Below, piece after piece: positions 51,754 to 60,046 of a stretch of DNA of 64,000 nt. Source of the DNA: Planctomycetota bacterium (GTDB taxonomy: Bacteria; Planctomycetota; UBA1135). Made by a program: the position numbers and the translations under genes. Position 1 is the stretch's first letter, and each line of letters starts with the position of its first letter. The DNA is taken from the NCBI GenBank assembly GCA_026421205.1, contig JAPKBM010000003.1:44904-108903 (forward strand), in the 5' to 3' direction. Below the pieces are notes generated by a model. That model did not search any database, was not told the DNA's origin, and was given only the letters and a program-made list of their open reading frames with translations.

Positions 51754-54297
51754 CTACTCAGAGTCGTCTTCGGTGCCTGAGCCCGCAGACGCCGTTTCTT
51801 CTTCCTCTTCTGGTGCTTCTGACACAGGAATCGCCTTGAACACAAGCGCGTCTTCTTTTTCCACATGAGAAATCTCAATCAAGGAATTATCCGCAAGTTG
51901 CCCACGGAGCATTTCTTCCGCCAGAGGATCTTCCACGAGTTTCTCAATGGTTCGACGCAAGGGACGTGCACCATATTCAGGGTTGAACCCTTTGTCGACG
52001 ATGAAGTTTCTGGCAGCATCGGAAAGATGAAGAACCAGTTTCTTGCTCACCAAACGGGCTTCAACCTTGCTCATTTCCAAATCAATGATGCGGAACAAGT
52101 CTTTGCGATGGAGTGAGTTGAAGAAGACCACTTCGTCAATACGGTTCAAGAACTCAGGGCGGAAGAAATGATCAATCTCGCCCATGACACTGTCTTCAAT
52201 CCTTTGTGAAGTGTCTTCTTCGGAAGTCTGGAAGCCGACGCCACCCCCTTCTTTAGCTTGGTGAGAGCCGACGTTAGAGGTCATGATGACAATGGTGTTG
52301 CGGAAATCAATGTAGCGGCCTGAAGCATCCGTAAGACGACCTTCTTCCATGATTTGTAGCAACATGTTGAAGACATCGGGGTGAGCCTTTTCAATTTCAT
52401 CAAAAAGGACCACGGAGTAGGGGCGTCGGCGTACTTGTTCGGTGAGTTGCCCGCCTTCATCATGCCCAACGTATCCCGGAGGGGAGCCAACCAGACGACT
52501 GGCGTTGTGCTTCTCCATGTATTCCGACATGTCAATGGTGATGAGCGCCTCTTCTTGTCCAAACATGAATTTCGCTAATTGTTTGGATAGCCAGGTTTTC
52601 CCAACGCCCGATTGACCGACGAAAAGGAAACTTCCGGTGGGGCGGTTGGGGTCTTTGAGGCCAGAGCGAGAACGGCGTACCGCCCGTGCAATAGCACTGA
52701 TGGCTTTTTCTTGGTTAATGACGGTGAGTCCAAGTTCATCTTCCATTTGAAGAAGGCGTTCTGCTTCTTCTTTGGCGAGGTTTGTGACGGGTACCCCGGT
52801 CATGCGGCTAATAGTTTCTGCAATGACCTCGCGGTCCGCGGTGGCAGCCGGGATGTCTTCGGACTCCTTACTGCGCCATTCACTCAAGATGTCATCTCTT
52901 TTCCGACGCAAGTGATAAGCGTCATCTCTTTTCCGAGCCGCCAATTCAAAGTCTTGGTCGGCAACAGCTTGTTCTTTGGCCTTTTCTAAACTTTTGATTT
53001 CTTCGTCTAATTTCGCCAAGTCCGGGGGAGGCGTCATGGTGCGGAGACGCAAACGAGCGCCAGCTTCATCAATGACATCAATGGCCTTGTCCGGTAAGAA
53101 ACGGTTGGTGATGTACTTAATGGAAAGATCCACCGCAGCTTCTAAAGCTTCATCCGTGTAACGAATGTGGTGGTGATCTTCGTAGCGATCTTTAAGACCG
53201 TGCAAAATAGCCACCGTGTCGTCCCTGCTTGGAGGGTCCACGATGATGGACTGGAAACGGCGCTCTAGGGCACCGTCTTTTTCAATGTGCTTGCGGTATT
53301 CATCCAAAGTGGTGGCACCAATCATTTGAAGCTCTCCCCTGGAAAGCGCAGGCTTTAAAACGTTGGCGGCATCAATGGCACCTTCCGCGCCACCGGCACC
53401 CACCAAAGTGTGAATCTCATCAATGAATAGAACCACGTTTTTTGATCGTTTCACTTCCGACATCACGGCTTTAATACGCTCTTCAAATTGACCCCGATAT
53501 TTGGTGCCGGCCACCATTCCCGCAAGATCCAGTACCACAAGGCGTTTTCCGCGTAGGGTTTCCGGAACTTGACCGGCGTCAATGGAGCGTGCAAGTCCTT
53601 CGACAATGGCGGTTTTACCAACCCCAGGCTCACCTAAAAGGACGGGGTTGTTTTTTGTGCGTCGGGAGAGCACTTGGATGACGCGCTCAATTTCTCCGGC
53701 GCGTCCAATGACCGGATCTAACTCATCTTGAGAGGCCGCCGCAGTGAGGTCTCGGCCGAAGGCATCCAGCGCGGGTGTTTTGGATTTTCCACGCGGTGCG
53801 TTTCCACCACCGTCACCACCTGACATCATTTCTTCGTCCGATGCAGCTTCTTCGGATGCTGGGCCACCCAAGAATTCAATGACTTCATCCCGCACTTCAT
53901 CAAGACGTACTCCTAAAGCCAGAAGAACATGAGCTGCAATGCCATCTTGCTCTCTTAAGAGTGCAAGAAGCAAATGCTCTGTACCGATGTAGTTATGGCC
54001 CAAGTTGCTGGCTTCTTCCAAAGCCAGCTCCACGACTTTTTTCGCCCGAGGCGTGAAAGGGATTTGAACCGACGGCTCCATGGCGGGGCCGGCCTTGACA
54101 ATTTTTTCTACCTCACGGCGAATTTTCTCAAGGTCAATGTTGAGGGACTTGAGCACATTGGCGGCCACACCTTGGCCCTCTTGGATGAGACCGAGCAAGA
54201 TGTGCTCAGTGCCGATGTATTCATGGTGAAAGCGCTGAGCTTCGCGGCGGGCGAAACCCATGACTTTGCGGGCACGTTCTGTGAAGCGGTCAAACAT
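51754..54297 (-). CDS. clpC: ClpC, AAA+ unfoldase of the Clp protease
   Basis: 847 residues: double Clp N-domain (about 1-145, [13 protein letters not shown] and [13 protein letters not shown]), AAA1 with Walker [11 protein letters not shown] (about 221-230), a middle domain with a UVR-type coiled coil ([14 protein letters not shown]), and AAA2 with [14 protein letters not shown] and [12 protein letters not shown]. These mark it as ClpC rather than ClpB (short middle domain). The acidic C-terminal tail ([18 protein letters not shown]) is long. It lies 62 nt after the McsA-like gene; that gap holds inverted repeats. Confidence 0.95.
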   Translation of the reverse strand: MFDRFTERARKVMGFARREAQRFHHEYIGTEHILLGLIQEGQGVAANVLKSLNIDLEKIRREVEKIVKAGPAMEPSVQIPFTPRAKKVVELALEEASNLGHNYIGTEHLLLALLREQDGIAAHVLLALGVRLDEVRDEVIEFLGGPASEEAASDEEMMSGGDGGGNAPRGKSKTPALDAFGRDLTAAASQDELDPVIGRAGEIERVIQVLSRRTKNNPVLLGEPGVGKTAIVEGLARSIDAGQVPETLRGKRLVVLDLAGMVAGTKYRGQFEERIKAVMSEVKRSKNVVLFIDEIHTLVGAGGAEGAIDAANVLKPALSRGELQMIGATTLDEYRKHIEKDGALERRFQSIIVDPPSRDDTVAILHGLKDRYEDHHHIRYTDEALEAAVDLSIKYITNRFLPDKAIDVIDEAGARLRLRTMTPPPDLAKLDEEIKSLEKAKEQAVADQDFELAARKRDDAYHLRRKRDDILSEWRSKESEDIPAATADREVIAETISRMTGVPVTNLAKEEAERLLQMEDELGLTVINQEKAISAIARAVRRSRSGLKDPNRPTGSFLFVGQSGVGKTWLSKQLAKFMFGQEEALITIDMSEYMEKHNASRLVGSPPGYVGHDEGGQLTEQVRRRPYSVVLFDEIEKAHPDVFNMLLQIMEEGRLTDASGRYIDFRNTIVIMTSNVGSHQAKEGGGVGFQTSEEDTSQRIEDSVMGEIDHFFRPEFLNRIDEVVFFNSLHRKDLFRIIDLEMSKVEARLVSKKLVLHLSDAARNFIVDKGFNPEYGARPLRRTIEKLVEDPLAEEMLRGQLADNSLIEISHVEKEDALVFKAIPVSEAPEEEEETASAGSGTEDDSE

Positions 54298-54359
54298 GGT
54301 ATTGAGTGGGGATTTTCCCCTCTTCCATCGGAAAAGAGGAGGAAAAACCTAAACTAATC
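54298..54359 (-). promoter_or_regulatory. mcsA-clpC intergenic region with inverted repeats
   Basis: This 62-nt gap contains GGGG-N5-CCCC (54308-54320) and CCTCTT...AAGAGG (54319-54339). A TAGTTT box on the minus strand (54351-54356) is 53 nt from the clpC ATG. Neither repeat matches the CtsR or CIRCE operators. It may form an RNA hairpin in a clpC leader or bind a regulator. Confidence 0.35.
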
Positions 54360-54860
54360 TTACTTATCCGAGAATTCCAAGGACCTTTTGAGGGTTTGGA
54401 TGGCATCGCGCAAGGAAGCGGCAGATTCATAATCCTCTTGCTGGACGGCCTGTTTTAGCTGGCCCTGAAGCTCAATAAGCTCTGTATCTGCCTTCTCTGT
54501 AACGTGTTGAGTAAATCCGTGAATGTTGTCAAGGATGTCCTCTACAAATTCAGAAAAGACTTCATAGTCTTGGGGGCACCCAAAACGGCTAGTTTGCTTA
54601 AAATCTTTCAGGGTCCACCCACAGTCTGGGCATTGGGTGGAAGAGGGGGTGGGGGCTCCGGCATTACCCAGAATGGCTTTTCCAAGCATGGAGACCATTT
54701 TGGGAAAGGAGGGAATATGAAGAAGGGGGACCCCACTGGTTTTTGCGCAGGGAGGGCAAAGGTGGAGTTCTTGATAAGAAGGAGTACCCTCGGCGGCGTA
54801 CACCATTTGAGTGGTGTGAACCGTGGCTTCGTGTTTCTGGCAAGATTGGCAGTACATCAT
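54360..54860 (-). CDS. McsA-like zinc-finger protein with UVR motif
   Basis: 166 residues. CxxC pairs at the N-terminus (CQSCQKHEA, CPPC) and in the middle (CPDCGW) suggest zinc binding, and the C-terminal coiled coil (LKQAVQQEDYESAASLRDAIQTLK) is the UvrB/UvrC motif. This is the layout of McsA, which in Firmicutes partners the arginine kinase McsB and ClpC. No McsB gene lies here; clpC follows directly. It probably acts as a ClpC adaptor or regulator. A TATTAA stands 6 nt before the first of two ATGs. Confidence 0.82.
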   Translation of the reverse strand: MMYCQSCQKHEATVHTTQMVYAAEGTPSYQELHLCPPCAKTSGVPLLHIPSFPKMVSMLGKAILGNAGAPTPSSTQCPDCGWTLKDFKQTSRFGCPQDYEVFSEFVEDILDNIHGFTQHVTEKADTELIELQGQLKQAVQQEDYESAASLRDAIQTLKRSLEFSDK

Positions 54861-54888
54861 CTCTATTTAATACGGCTGAGATGGCGTG

Positions 54889-56238
54889 TTACTTGCTTCT
54901 CTTTGAATACCTTTTGAGTTTTCCGCATTTTTCTTGGAACAAGATAGCGCGTTCCTGAAAGTTCTTAAACTCATCAAAGGACGAAAACGAGGGGGAAAAG
55001 AGCAAAGAATGGTCGGGGCGAAGATCCTGGAGAGCACCGTCCATGGCTTCGGCGGTTGTGGGGTAGAGAAAAAGTTTCCTCTTGTTGAGGAAGACGAGCT
55101 CCTCCGCCAAGCGTTGCCCGCCTTTTCCAAAAAGATGGATGGAATCACACCTTTCTGCCGCTTCAGCCAAGGCTTTCAAGCACAACCCTTTGTCCTTGCC
55201 ACCGGCCAGAAGAATGGCCCCTTGGGGAAGATGGCGGAGGGCTTCGGCGGTGGGCTCAGGATGGGTAGCCACCCCGTTATTCCAAATCTCACAAGCCTCG
55301 GGGGCGGGCAAAGATTCCATGCGGTGGGGTAGGCCGGGGAAATCGGCCAATCTCTTTTCTACGGTTTGGGTGGGCACTCCCCAAGTGATTGCCACTTCGA
55401 CGGCCGCTTGAATTTGGCCTTGGCGGTAGGTCTCTGGAAAAGGGAGCGCTGCGCTAGGAGAAAGGCCGATGTCCTCCGGCTTCCAGCAATTACGTGTCCA
55501 AGTGACCCCGGCCTTGGCTTTTTGCGCCCAAGCCTGCGTGAACGGCTCACCCTCCGGAAGAAAAACACGGCAATGCTCATCCTGTGTCGTGAGGAGATTT
55601 TGTTTTGCCGCCGCATAGGCTTCTACGGTTTGATGGCGATCTAAATGGTCCTCGCGCAAGCAAGTCAAAATAGCCATGGAGGGCCAACCCGAAGGCGCGA
55701 GTAATCCGTCCAATTGAAAGGAGGATAATTCCAAAACAAGGCGGTCGTCGGCGGTGAGCCCTTGCGTCTTTTCCAAAAGAGAGCCACCCAGGTTTCCAGC
55801 AAGCACTGTTCGCCCCTGGAGGTCTTGCACCAAGTGGGCTAACAAGGCCGACGTTGTGGATTTCCCGTGGGTTCCGGTGATTGCGGTGCAGGGGACATCG
55901 GCACAGGCGGTGAGGGCCAATTCCACTTCCGACGTAAGCGTGCAGTGGCATTCCCGGGCAATTTGTAGCCAAGGGGAATTTGCGGGAACGGCTGGATTCA
56001 CAATGACGACCTCAGCTTTTTCAAAAGAGGCTCGCGTGTGTTCGCCAAGGACGGTTTGAATGGGGAGGCCTTGAAGAAGGGCAAGGGCTTCGGGCAATTG
56101 CTCGGCCGACCGCAAATCGGTGACGGTGACGTCGGCCCCAAGGTTAGCAAGGGCTTTGGCTGCACCTGCACCGCCTCCAAATGAGCCGAGACCCATGACC
56201 AAAACAGGTCGGCCGCGCAGGGTGTTGGGGTGTATCAC
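54889..56238 (-). CDS. murD: UDP-N-acetylmuramoylalanine--D-glutamate ligase
   Basis: 449 residues from a GTG at 56238. The reading frame extends further upstream but runs into the tRNA-Ser gene, and a TATTCT box ends 6 nt before the GTG. The N-terminal Rossmann part is VLVMGLGSFGGGAGAAKAL, the ATP loop is TAITGTHGKSTTSALLAHL, the central motif is ELSSFQLDGL and LREDHLDRH, and the C-terminal domain begins LPHRMESL. Adds D-glutamate to UDP-MurNAc-L-Ala in the cytoplasm. Length is normal. Confidence 0.93.
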   Translation of the reverse strand: MIHPNTLRGRPVLVMGLGSFGGGAGAAKALANLGADVTVTDLRSAEQLPEALALLQGLPIQTVLGEHTRASFEKAEVVIVNPAVPANSPWLQIARECHCTLTSEVELALTACADVPCTAITGTHGKSTTSALLAHLVQDLQGRTVLAGNLGGSLLEKTQGLTADDRLVLELSSFQLDGLLAPSGWPSMAILTCLREDHLDRHQTVEAYAAAKQNLLTTQDEHCRVFLPEGEPFTQAWAQKAKAGVTWTRNCWKPEDIGLSPSAALPFPETYRQGQIQAAVEVAITWGVPTQTVEKRLADFPGLPHRMESLPAPEACEIWNNGVATHPEPTAEALRHLPQGAILLAGGKDKGLCLKALAEAAERCDSIHLFGKGGQRLAEELVFLNKRKLFLYPTTAEAMDGALQDLRPDHSLLFSPSFSSFDEFKNFQERAILFQEKCGKLKRYSKRSK

Positions 56239-56244
56239 GGCCTC

Positions 56245-56250
56245 AGAATA
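56245..56250 (-). promoter_or_regulatory. -10 box (TATTCT), murD
   Basis: TATTCT ends 6 nt before the murD GTG at 56238 and supports that start. Confidence 0.5.
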
Positions 56251-56266
56251 AGAAAAGGCAAGGGGC

Positions 56267-56358
<92 letters not shown>

Positions 56359-56421
56359 ACACAATCCGGTTGGAGAGTTTATCGGCGCCGACGATATTGG
56401 GAAAGAGGCTACACACCAAAC

Positions 56422-56583
56422 ATGTATAAAATGGGAAAAGACTTGGCTGCCGTTTGAACCGGCTCAGACCTTACTTTGGGGGTTGCACTTGGTACTTGCT
56501 TTTGCTTAATTTTTGGTGCCGCTTATGGCGAGCATCTACAAAAGAAGCAAGACAAGTTGGATCAAGAAAACGCAAGAACATAA
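56422..56583 (+). pseudogene. Possible small glycine-zipper membrane protein interrupted by an in-frame TGA
   Basis: From ATG 56422 a frame reads [11 protein letters not shown], then meets TGA (56455-56457). It continues open for 41 codons with one membrane-like helix ([20 protein letters not shown]) and a charged tail ([15 protein letters not shown]), stopping at 56581. The tail looks like a genuine small membrane protein of the Gly-x3-Gly type. TACACA lies 6 nt before the ATG. TGA serves as a normal stop elsewhere in the window, so this is either a broken gene or a gene starting at a later non-ATG codon such as the TTG at 56476. It sits between two tRNA-Ser genes on the other strand. The remaining bases of 56359-56586 show nothing else. 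Confidence 0.3.
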
Positions 56584-56586
56584 AAA

Positions 56587-56674
56587 TGGCGGAGAGGCAG
56601 GGATTCGAACCCTGGGTCCCTCGCAGGACGCTGGTTTTCAAAACCAGTGCATTCGGCCACTCTGCCACCTCTCC
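56587..56674 (-). tRNA. tRNA-Ser (anticodon UGA)
   Basis: A class II tRNA with acceptor GGAGAGG/CCTCTCC, the same as the other tRNA-Ser, discriminator G and an encoded CCA (56587-56589). The anticodon loop is TTTGAAA with TGA. The T-arm is CAGGG-TTCGAAT-CCCTG. It begins 2 nt after the stop of the BFN-domain gene, so it is probably transcribed with that gene and processed out. Confidence 0.95.
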
Positions 56675-56676
56675 GT

Positions 56677-57099
56677 TTATTCTTGGCTTGGGTCGGCCTG
56701 AATTTGATCCCAAACATTTTCTGTAACGAAAATCTTAGCCCCTGCGCGCAAGGCGAGGGCAACTCCGTCACTCGGGCGACAGTCTACTCGCACCGTGCCG
56801 TCGGCGTGACCTAAGCGAAGTGCCGCATGATAGGTCCCTTGATGCAGGTGATGGATTTCCAGCTCTTGAATGGAGCCACCCAAAACGTCAATTAATTGAT
56901 GCATCAGCTCATGGGTCATGGGCCTTGGGGTCTCTTCCTTCCGCACCGCGCGGGAAATTTCTAGGGCTTCGGTGGCGCCAATAATCAGGGACAAGGCGCG
57001 CGGGGTGGCGTCGGCGGTGACTTCGGCAAACTGCAGAAATTGTTGGGGTTGATCATCAACCACCACCACTTTGGAGAGCCGCACTTCGGTCCGCGTCAT
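56677..57099 (-). CDS. BFN-domain protein (bifunctional nuclease family)
   Basis: 140 residues from the ATG at 57099, chosen because TACTCT ends 6 nt before it and the family starts here ([12 protein letters not shown]). Family marks: [35 protein letters not shown] and [21 protein letters not shown]. The BFN/DUF151 domain was linked to nuclease activity in plants; the bacterial role is uncertain. The tRNA-Ser(UGA) gene follows by 2 nt. Confidence 0.88.
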   Translation of the reverse strand: MTRTEVRLSKVVVVDDQPQQFLQFAEVTADATPRALSLIIGATEALEISRAVRKEETPRPMTHELMHQLIDVLGGSIQELEIHHLHQGTYHAALRLGHADGTVRVDCRPSDGVALALRAGAKIFVTENVWDQIQADPSQE

Positions 57100-57105
57100 G
57101 GGCAC

Positions 57106-57115
57106 AGAGTATCCT
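57106..57115. promoter_or_regulatory. Shared bidirectional -10 decamer (AGAGTATCCT)
   Basis: Leftwards TACTCT (57111-57106) ends 6 nt before the ATG at 57099. Rightwards TATCCT (57110-57115) ends 6 nt before the ATG at 57122. The two start codons are only 22 nt apart. Confidence 0.6.
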
Positions 57116-57121
57116 TGCGGT

Positions 57122-57613
57122 ATGGCTGTCGCCTTCCATCGAACCTTGCCCTCTCTGTGGGGATGGACTCGGTTCTTTTTCCAGTCCGACGGTGCCTTGG
57201 TGCGCGTAGATTTGGACACTGACGACGGCCCCTCTTCTTCCGGCCGTGCGCCAAAGGGCGTGCCAAGCAAGGCAGACCTCGGCCAATGGCTACGCGCGTT
57301 TTTGAGTGCAACCCCGCAGGACTTTCCAGGGGCTTGGGTCATGCCAGGGCCGACGGTATTTTCTCGGCGCGTTTATGAAGCCACGGCAGCCATTCCGCGG
57401 GGGCAGGTGGTGACTTATGGAGCATTGGCGTCGTCGGCGGGCTCCCCCAAAGCAGCACGGGCGGTAGGAACTTGCATGGCTCAAAATCCGCTTCCATTGT
57501 TGGTGCCTTGTCATCGTGTGTTGGCCTCTCAAGGTTTGGGCGGGTTTTCCGGGGGAGGGCTTCCTGTGAAGTTACAGCTCTTGCATGCAGAGGGGTGGCG
57601 TTTAGAATCTTGA
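57122..57613 (+). CDS. O6-alkylguanine-DNA alkyltransferase (Ogt/MGMT) family protein
   Basis: 163 residues from the ATG at 57122, chosen because TATCCT ends 6 nt before it; the earlier in-frame TTG and ATG overlap the divergent promoter. The active-site motif PCHRVL holds Cys130, preceded by IPRGQVVTYGALA and AARAVGTCMAQNP. It repairs alkylated guanine by suicidal transfer to the cysteine. The N-terminal domain is short (about 70 residues) and not clearly conserved. First gene of a three-gene operon with SUI1 and yaaA. Confidence 0.88.
   Translation: MAVAFHRTLPSLWGWTRFFFQSDGALVRVDLDTDDGPSSSGRAPKGVPSKADLGQWLRAFLSATPQDFPGAWVMPGPTVFSRRVYEATAAIPRGQVVTYGALASSAGSPKAARAVGTCMAQNPLPLLVPCHRVLASQGLGGFSGGGLPVKLQLLHAEGWRLES
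57603..57608 (+). promoter_or_regulatory. -10-like box (TAGAAT) before the SUI1 gene
   Basis: TAGAAT ends 6 nt before the ATG at 57615, inside the end of the alkyltransferase gene. The same spacing as at operon heads suggests an internal promoter. Confidence 0.4.
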
Positions 57614-57614
57614 A

Positions 57615-57947
57615 ATGGAAGGAGAAAACCCTTTTGCCGAATTTTTTGCTGCTGCTGGCATGGAAGGCAGCGGAGAGGATTTTGTGGAGCCCGAGGCGGA
57701 ACCGTCTTTGCCGACCTTGACGTCGGTGGTTCTTTCTTATGAAAAGAGAAAGGGGAATAAAGTCGTGACCTTGGTGCGTGATGTTCCCGCCGGTCAGCAA
57801 AAGGAATTGCTAAAGACACTGAAAAAAGTGCTTGGGGCAGGAGGTGGCGTTGTAGACGGATTTTTGGTGATGCAAGGGGATCATCGAGCAGGGTTGACGG
57901 CCTGGTTCGAAAAGCAAGGCATGAAGGTGCGTGGGGAACGGGGCTAA
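57615..57947 (+). CDS. SUI1/eIF1-family translation factor (YciH-like)
   Basis: 110 residues. The N-terminal 35 are acidic (EDFVEPEAEPS). The SUI1 domain follows: VVLSYEKRKGNKVVTLVRDVPAG, KTLKKVLGAGGGVVDGFLVMQGDHRAGLTAWFEKQGMKVR. In E. coli the homologue YciH influences start selection and stress-time initiation. It starts 1 nt after the alkyltransferase stop. Given the signs of leaderless messages throughout the window, a part in start-codon choice would be of special interest here; that is inference. Confidence 0.88.
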   Translation: MEGENPFAEFFAAAGMEGSGEDFVEPEAEPSLPTLTSVVLSYEKRKGNKVVTLVRDVPAGQQKELLKTLKKVLGAGGGVVDGFLVMQGDHRAGLTAWFEKQGMKVRGERG

Positions 57948-57950
57948 ACT
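57945..57950 (+). promoter_or_regulatory. -10-like box (TAAACT) before yaaA
   Basis: TAAACT ends 6 nt before the yaaA ATG at 57957 and includes the SUI1 stop codon. Confidence 0.4.
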
Positions 57951-57956
57951 CAGGCC

Positions 57957-58724
57957 ATGCTTCTTCTCATCTCTCCTGCAAAGCGTTTAGATTTTGACCG
58001 CGTGGCCGATGTGGAGCCGTGTACCTCGCCGCAGTTTTCGTCGGAAGCCGAAGCGTTGATGAAAGTCTTGCGGGATTATTCGGCAAATGACTTGGCCGAC
58101 CTCATGCACTTAAGCCCTAATTTGGCAGCGTTGAATGCCGCGCGGAATCAGGAGTGGTCGGCGAACCCTTCGGAGGAATGTGCACGACCGAGTCTCTTTG
58201 CCTTTCGCGGGGACGTTTTTGCAGGCATGGGCGTGGATGATTTTTCTTTGGAGCAACTCGAGTTTGCGCAGGGCCATTTGAGGATACTTTCTGGGCTTTA
58301 TGGTTTGTTGCGTCCTTTGGATTTGATTCTTCCGCATCGTCTTGAAATGGGGACGAAGTTGTTCACGAAACAAGGGAAGAATCTTTATGAGTTTTGGGGA
58401 AAGAAAGTGCAGGCGGCCGTGCAGGAACAGCTTGAGTCACTGGGTGGTACGGAAGTGATTAACCTTGCTTCGGCGGAGTATTTCAAAGTCGTTCAAGCAA
58501 AGCAGTGGGGCGCCAAAGTGATTACTCCGGTCTTTCAAGAAAAGAAAGGAGATGCTTATAAAGTCGTGAGTATTTTTGCGAAAAAAGCTCGGGGGTTGAT
58601 GGGCCGCCATGTGATTCAGAATCGTTTGACAAATCCGGAGTTGCTGAAGGACTTTGCAGAAGATGGCTATGCTTTTCAGCCTTCTCGCTCTGATGAGAGC
58701 CAGTGGATTTTTTCGCGGGGATGA
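57957..58724 (+). CDS. yaaA: YaaA peroxide-stress protein (DUF328)
   Basis: 255 residues with the family start MLLLISPAKRLDFD and the segments YSANDLADLMHLSPNLA, LRILSGLYGLLRPLDLILPHRLEMGT, VINLASAEYFKVV, FQEKKGDAYKVVSIFAKKARG. In E. coli YaaA lowers free iron and protects DNA during peroxide stress and has a DNA-binding fold. It ends an operon with a DNA-alkylation repair gene. A 146-bp convergent gap follows, in which I see no clear terminator. Confidence 0.93.
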   Translation: MLLLISPAKRLDFDRVADVEPCTSPQFSSEAEALMKVLRDYSANDLADLMHLSPNLAALNAARNQEWSANPSEECARPSLFAFRGDVFAGMGVDDFSLEQLEFAQGHLRILSGLYGLLRPLDLILPHRLEMGTKLFTKQGKNLYEFWGKKVQAAVQEQLESLGGTEVINLASAEYFKVVQAKQWGAKVITPVFQEKKGDAYKVVSIFAKKARGLMGRHVIQNRLTNPELLKDFAEDGYAFQPSRSDESQWIFSRG

Positions 58725-58870
58725 AATCGAGCATCCAGTTTTTTTGGCGTTTCCTGCCAGGAACCTTTTCAGGGCAAGAGCGTATTGGTCATCGCTCAGT
58801 CGGTTGACTGAGATTTAGTTTGGCTTTGGTTTGAGAAAAAATAAAGATCGTAAACGTGGGTCCGCGTTAG

Positions 58871-60046
58871 TTAAAACTGCGTGCCTACCCAGTAACAACC
58901 AAGAATGAGCCAACTCTGCAAAGTACCTTTCATGGGGTACGGGCGGGAGCCAAGGAGCCGTCGGAAGCAGAGGTATCCAAGAATCGTGAGGGTGACGGGG
59001 AGCCACCAGCCTGCCGTTTGAATCATGAAGTGAAAGGCTGCGGCGGCAAGAAAGAGCGCTGCGGCGGAGCGGACGGCTTTTCCGGATACGCGGAAGAGGA
59101 AAAAAGCAGGGAGGACAAAGGCAAGTTGCCCAGCCTCTACGCCAACGTTGAAGCCGAGGAGGGAAGAGGTCAGCGCATCTTTCGGCATGCCGATGCCCTG
59201 TAACGCGCCAGCAAACCCAAAGCCGTGAATGAGTCCGAAGCCAAACGCCGGCTTCCATGCTTTGGCATTGGTCCCTTTGTATAAATGCCACCAGAGGACA
59301 AGGAGAATGGAAGCTGCAATGATGGGTTCCACGAGACTTCTTGGAAGCAAGAAGATTTGTAGCGCGGCGAGGGAAAGTGTGATGGAGTGCGCCAGAGTAA
59401 ATGCCGTGACTGCCCCAAAGAGAGCTTTTCCTCCGGCAATGCCAAACAGTAAGGCGAGTAGAAAAGCCAAGTGATCCCAGCCAAGGAGGACGTGCTCAAA
59501 GCCCAGTTGGAGATACGTGGGGAAAATAGAGTGTGGCTCTGCACCGCCGGAAGAATTCTCTAAGGGGAAAATGGCGGAGCGAATGTCTTGGGACAGGAGA
59601 TAGAGTTGCGGTTCTGGGGTCAGCCCTGTGACGCGCACATGCATGCGGTGACTGGGGTTTCCGTCGGCGAAAAAGTGGTCGGTGGTGAGCGCTAAAACTT
59701 CAGGGAGTTGTCCCCAAGGGAGGGTGGCTCGTACCAGCAATTCTTTCCCGCCCTCGGTGATTTCAAAGGTGTCAAATGTAGGGGTCCAATCCATATCATC
59801 CGCACGAAGAAAAAACCGGGATTCAAGATAAAGACGGAGTTTCTGCCAGTGCGGGAGGACTTCGGCTTGGCTTAAACTTTCATCATGGTTGAGATCCAGC
59901 GTGAAGTTCGGCAACTCCATGAGGGTGAGCGCTTGCACATGCCACGTTAGAGTCAGTCCGGTTTCTTCCGCGGTTAACGCAAGCCGTGACAAAGAAAGCG
60001 GGTGCGAAAAATGGGCCAGCAGTGCCAGGCAAATTCCGGTGAGCAT
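58871..60046 (-). CDS. HupE/UreJ-type membrane protein with an extracytoplasmic N-terminal domain
   Basis: 391 residues. A signal (about 1-13) and a soluble region to about 185 (LTWHVQALTLMELPNFTLDLNHDESLSQAEVLPHW, with an EF-hand-like acidic stretch) precede about six membrane helices. The membrane part carries the HupE_2 pattern YLQLGFEHVLLGWDHLAFLLALL, AFTLAHSITLSLAAL, EPIIAASILLVL and FGLIHGFGFAGAL. Related HupE/UreJ proteins are linked to nickel or cobalt uptake. No nickel enzyme is near. Last gene of a pair with the HD-GYP regulator, 0 nt apart. Confidence 0.82.
   Translation of the reverse strand: MLTGICLALLAHFSHPLSLSRLALTAEETGLTLTWHVQALTLMELPNFTLDLNHDESLSQAEVLPHWQKLRLYLESRFFLRADDMDWTPTFDTFEITEGGKELLVRATLPWGQLPEVLALTTDHFFADGNPSHRMHVRVTGLTPEPQLYLLSQDIRSAIFPLENSSGGAEPHSIFPTYLQLGFEHVLLGWDHLAFLLALLFGIAGGKALFGAVTAFTLAHSITLSLAALQIFLLPRSLVEPIIAASILLVLWWHLYKGTNAKAWKPAFGFGLIHGFGFAGALQGIGMPKDALTSSLLGFNVGVEAGQLAFVLPAFFLFRVSGKAVRSAAALFLAAAAFHFMIQTAGWWLPVTLTILGYLCFRRLLGSRPYPMKGTLQSWLILGCYWVGTQF

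Noticed and set aside
53461..54357. Long open frames opposite clpC and other genes
   Set aside because: They are shadows of strongly conserved genes on the other strand, with no recognisable domains or promoter boxes.
57071..57121. TTG or ATG upstream start of the alkyltransferase
   Set aside because: It would overlap the divergent BFN-domain gene and both -10 hexamers; the ATG at 57122 is correctly placed after TATCCT.
58740..58770. Terminator at TTCCTG-C-CAGGAA after yaaA
   Set aside because: The palindrome has a one-base loop and no following T-run, so it cannot form a terminator hairpin.
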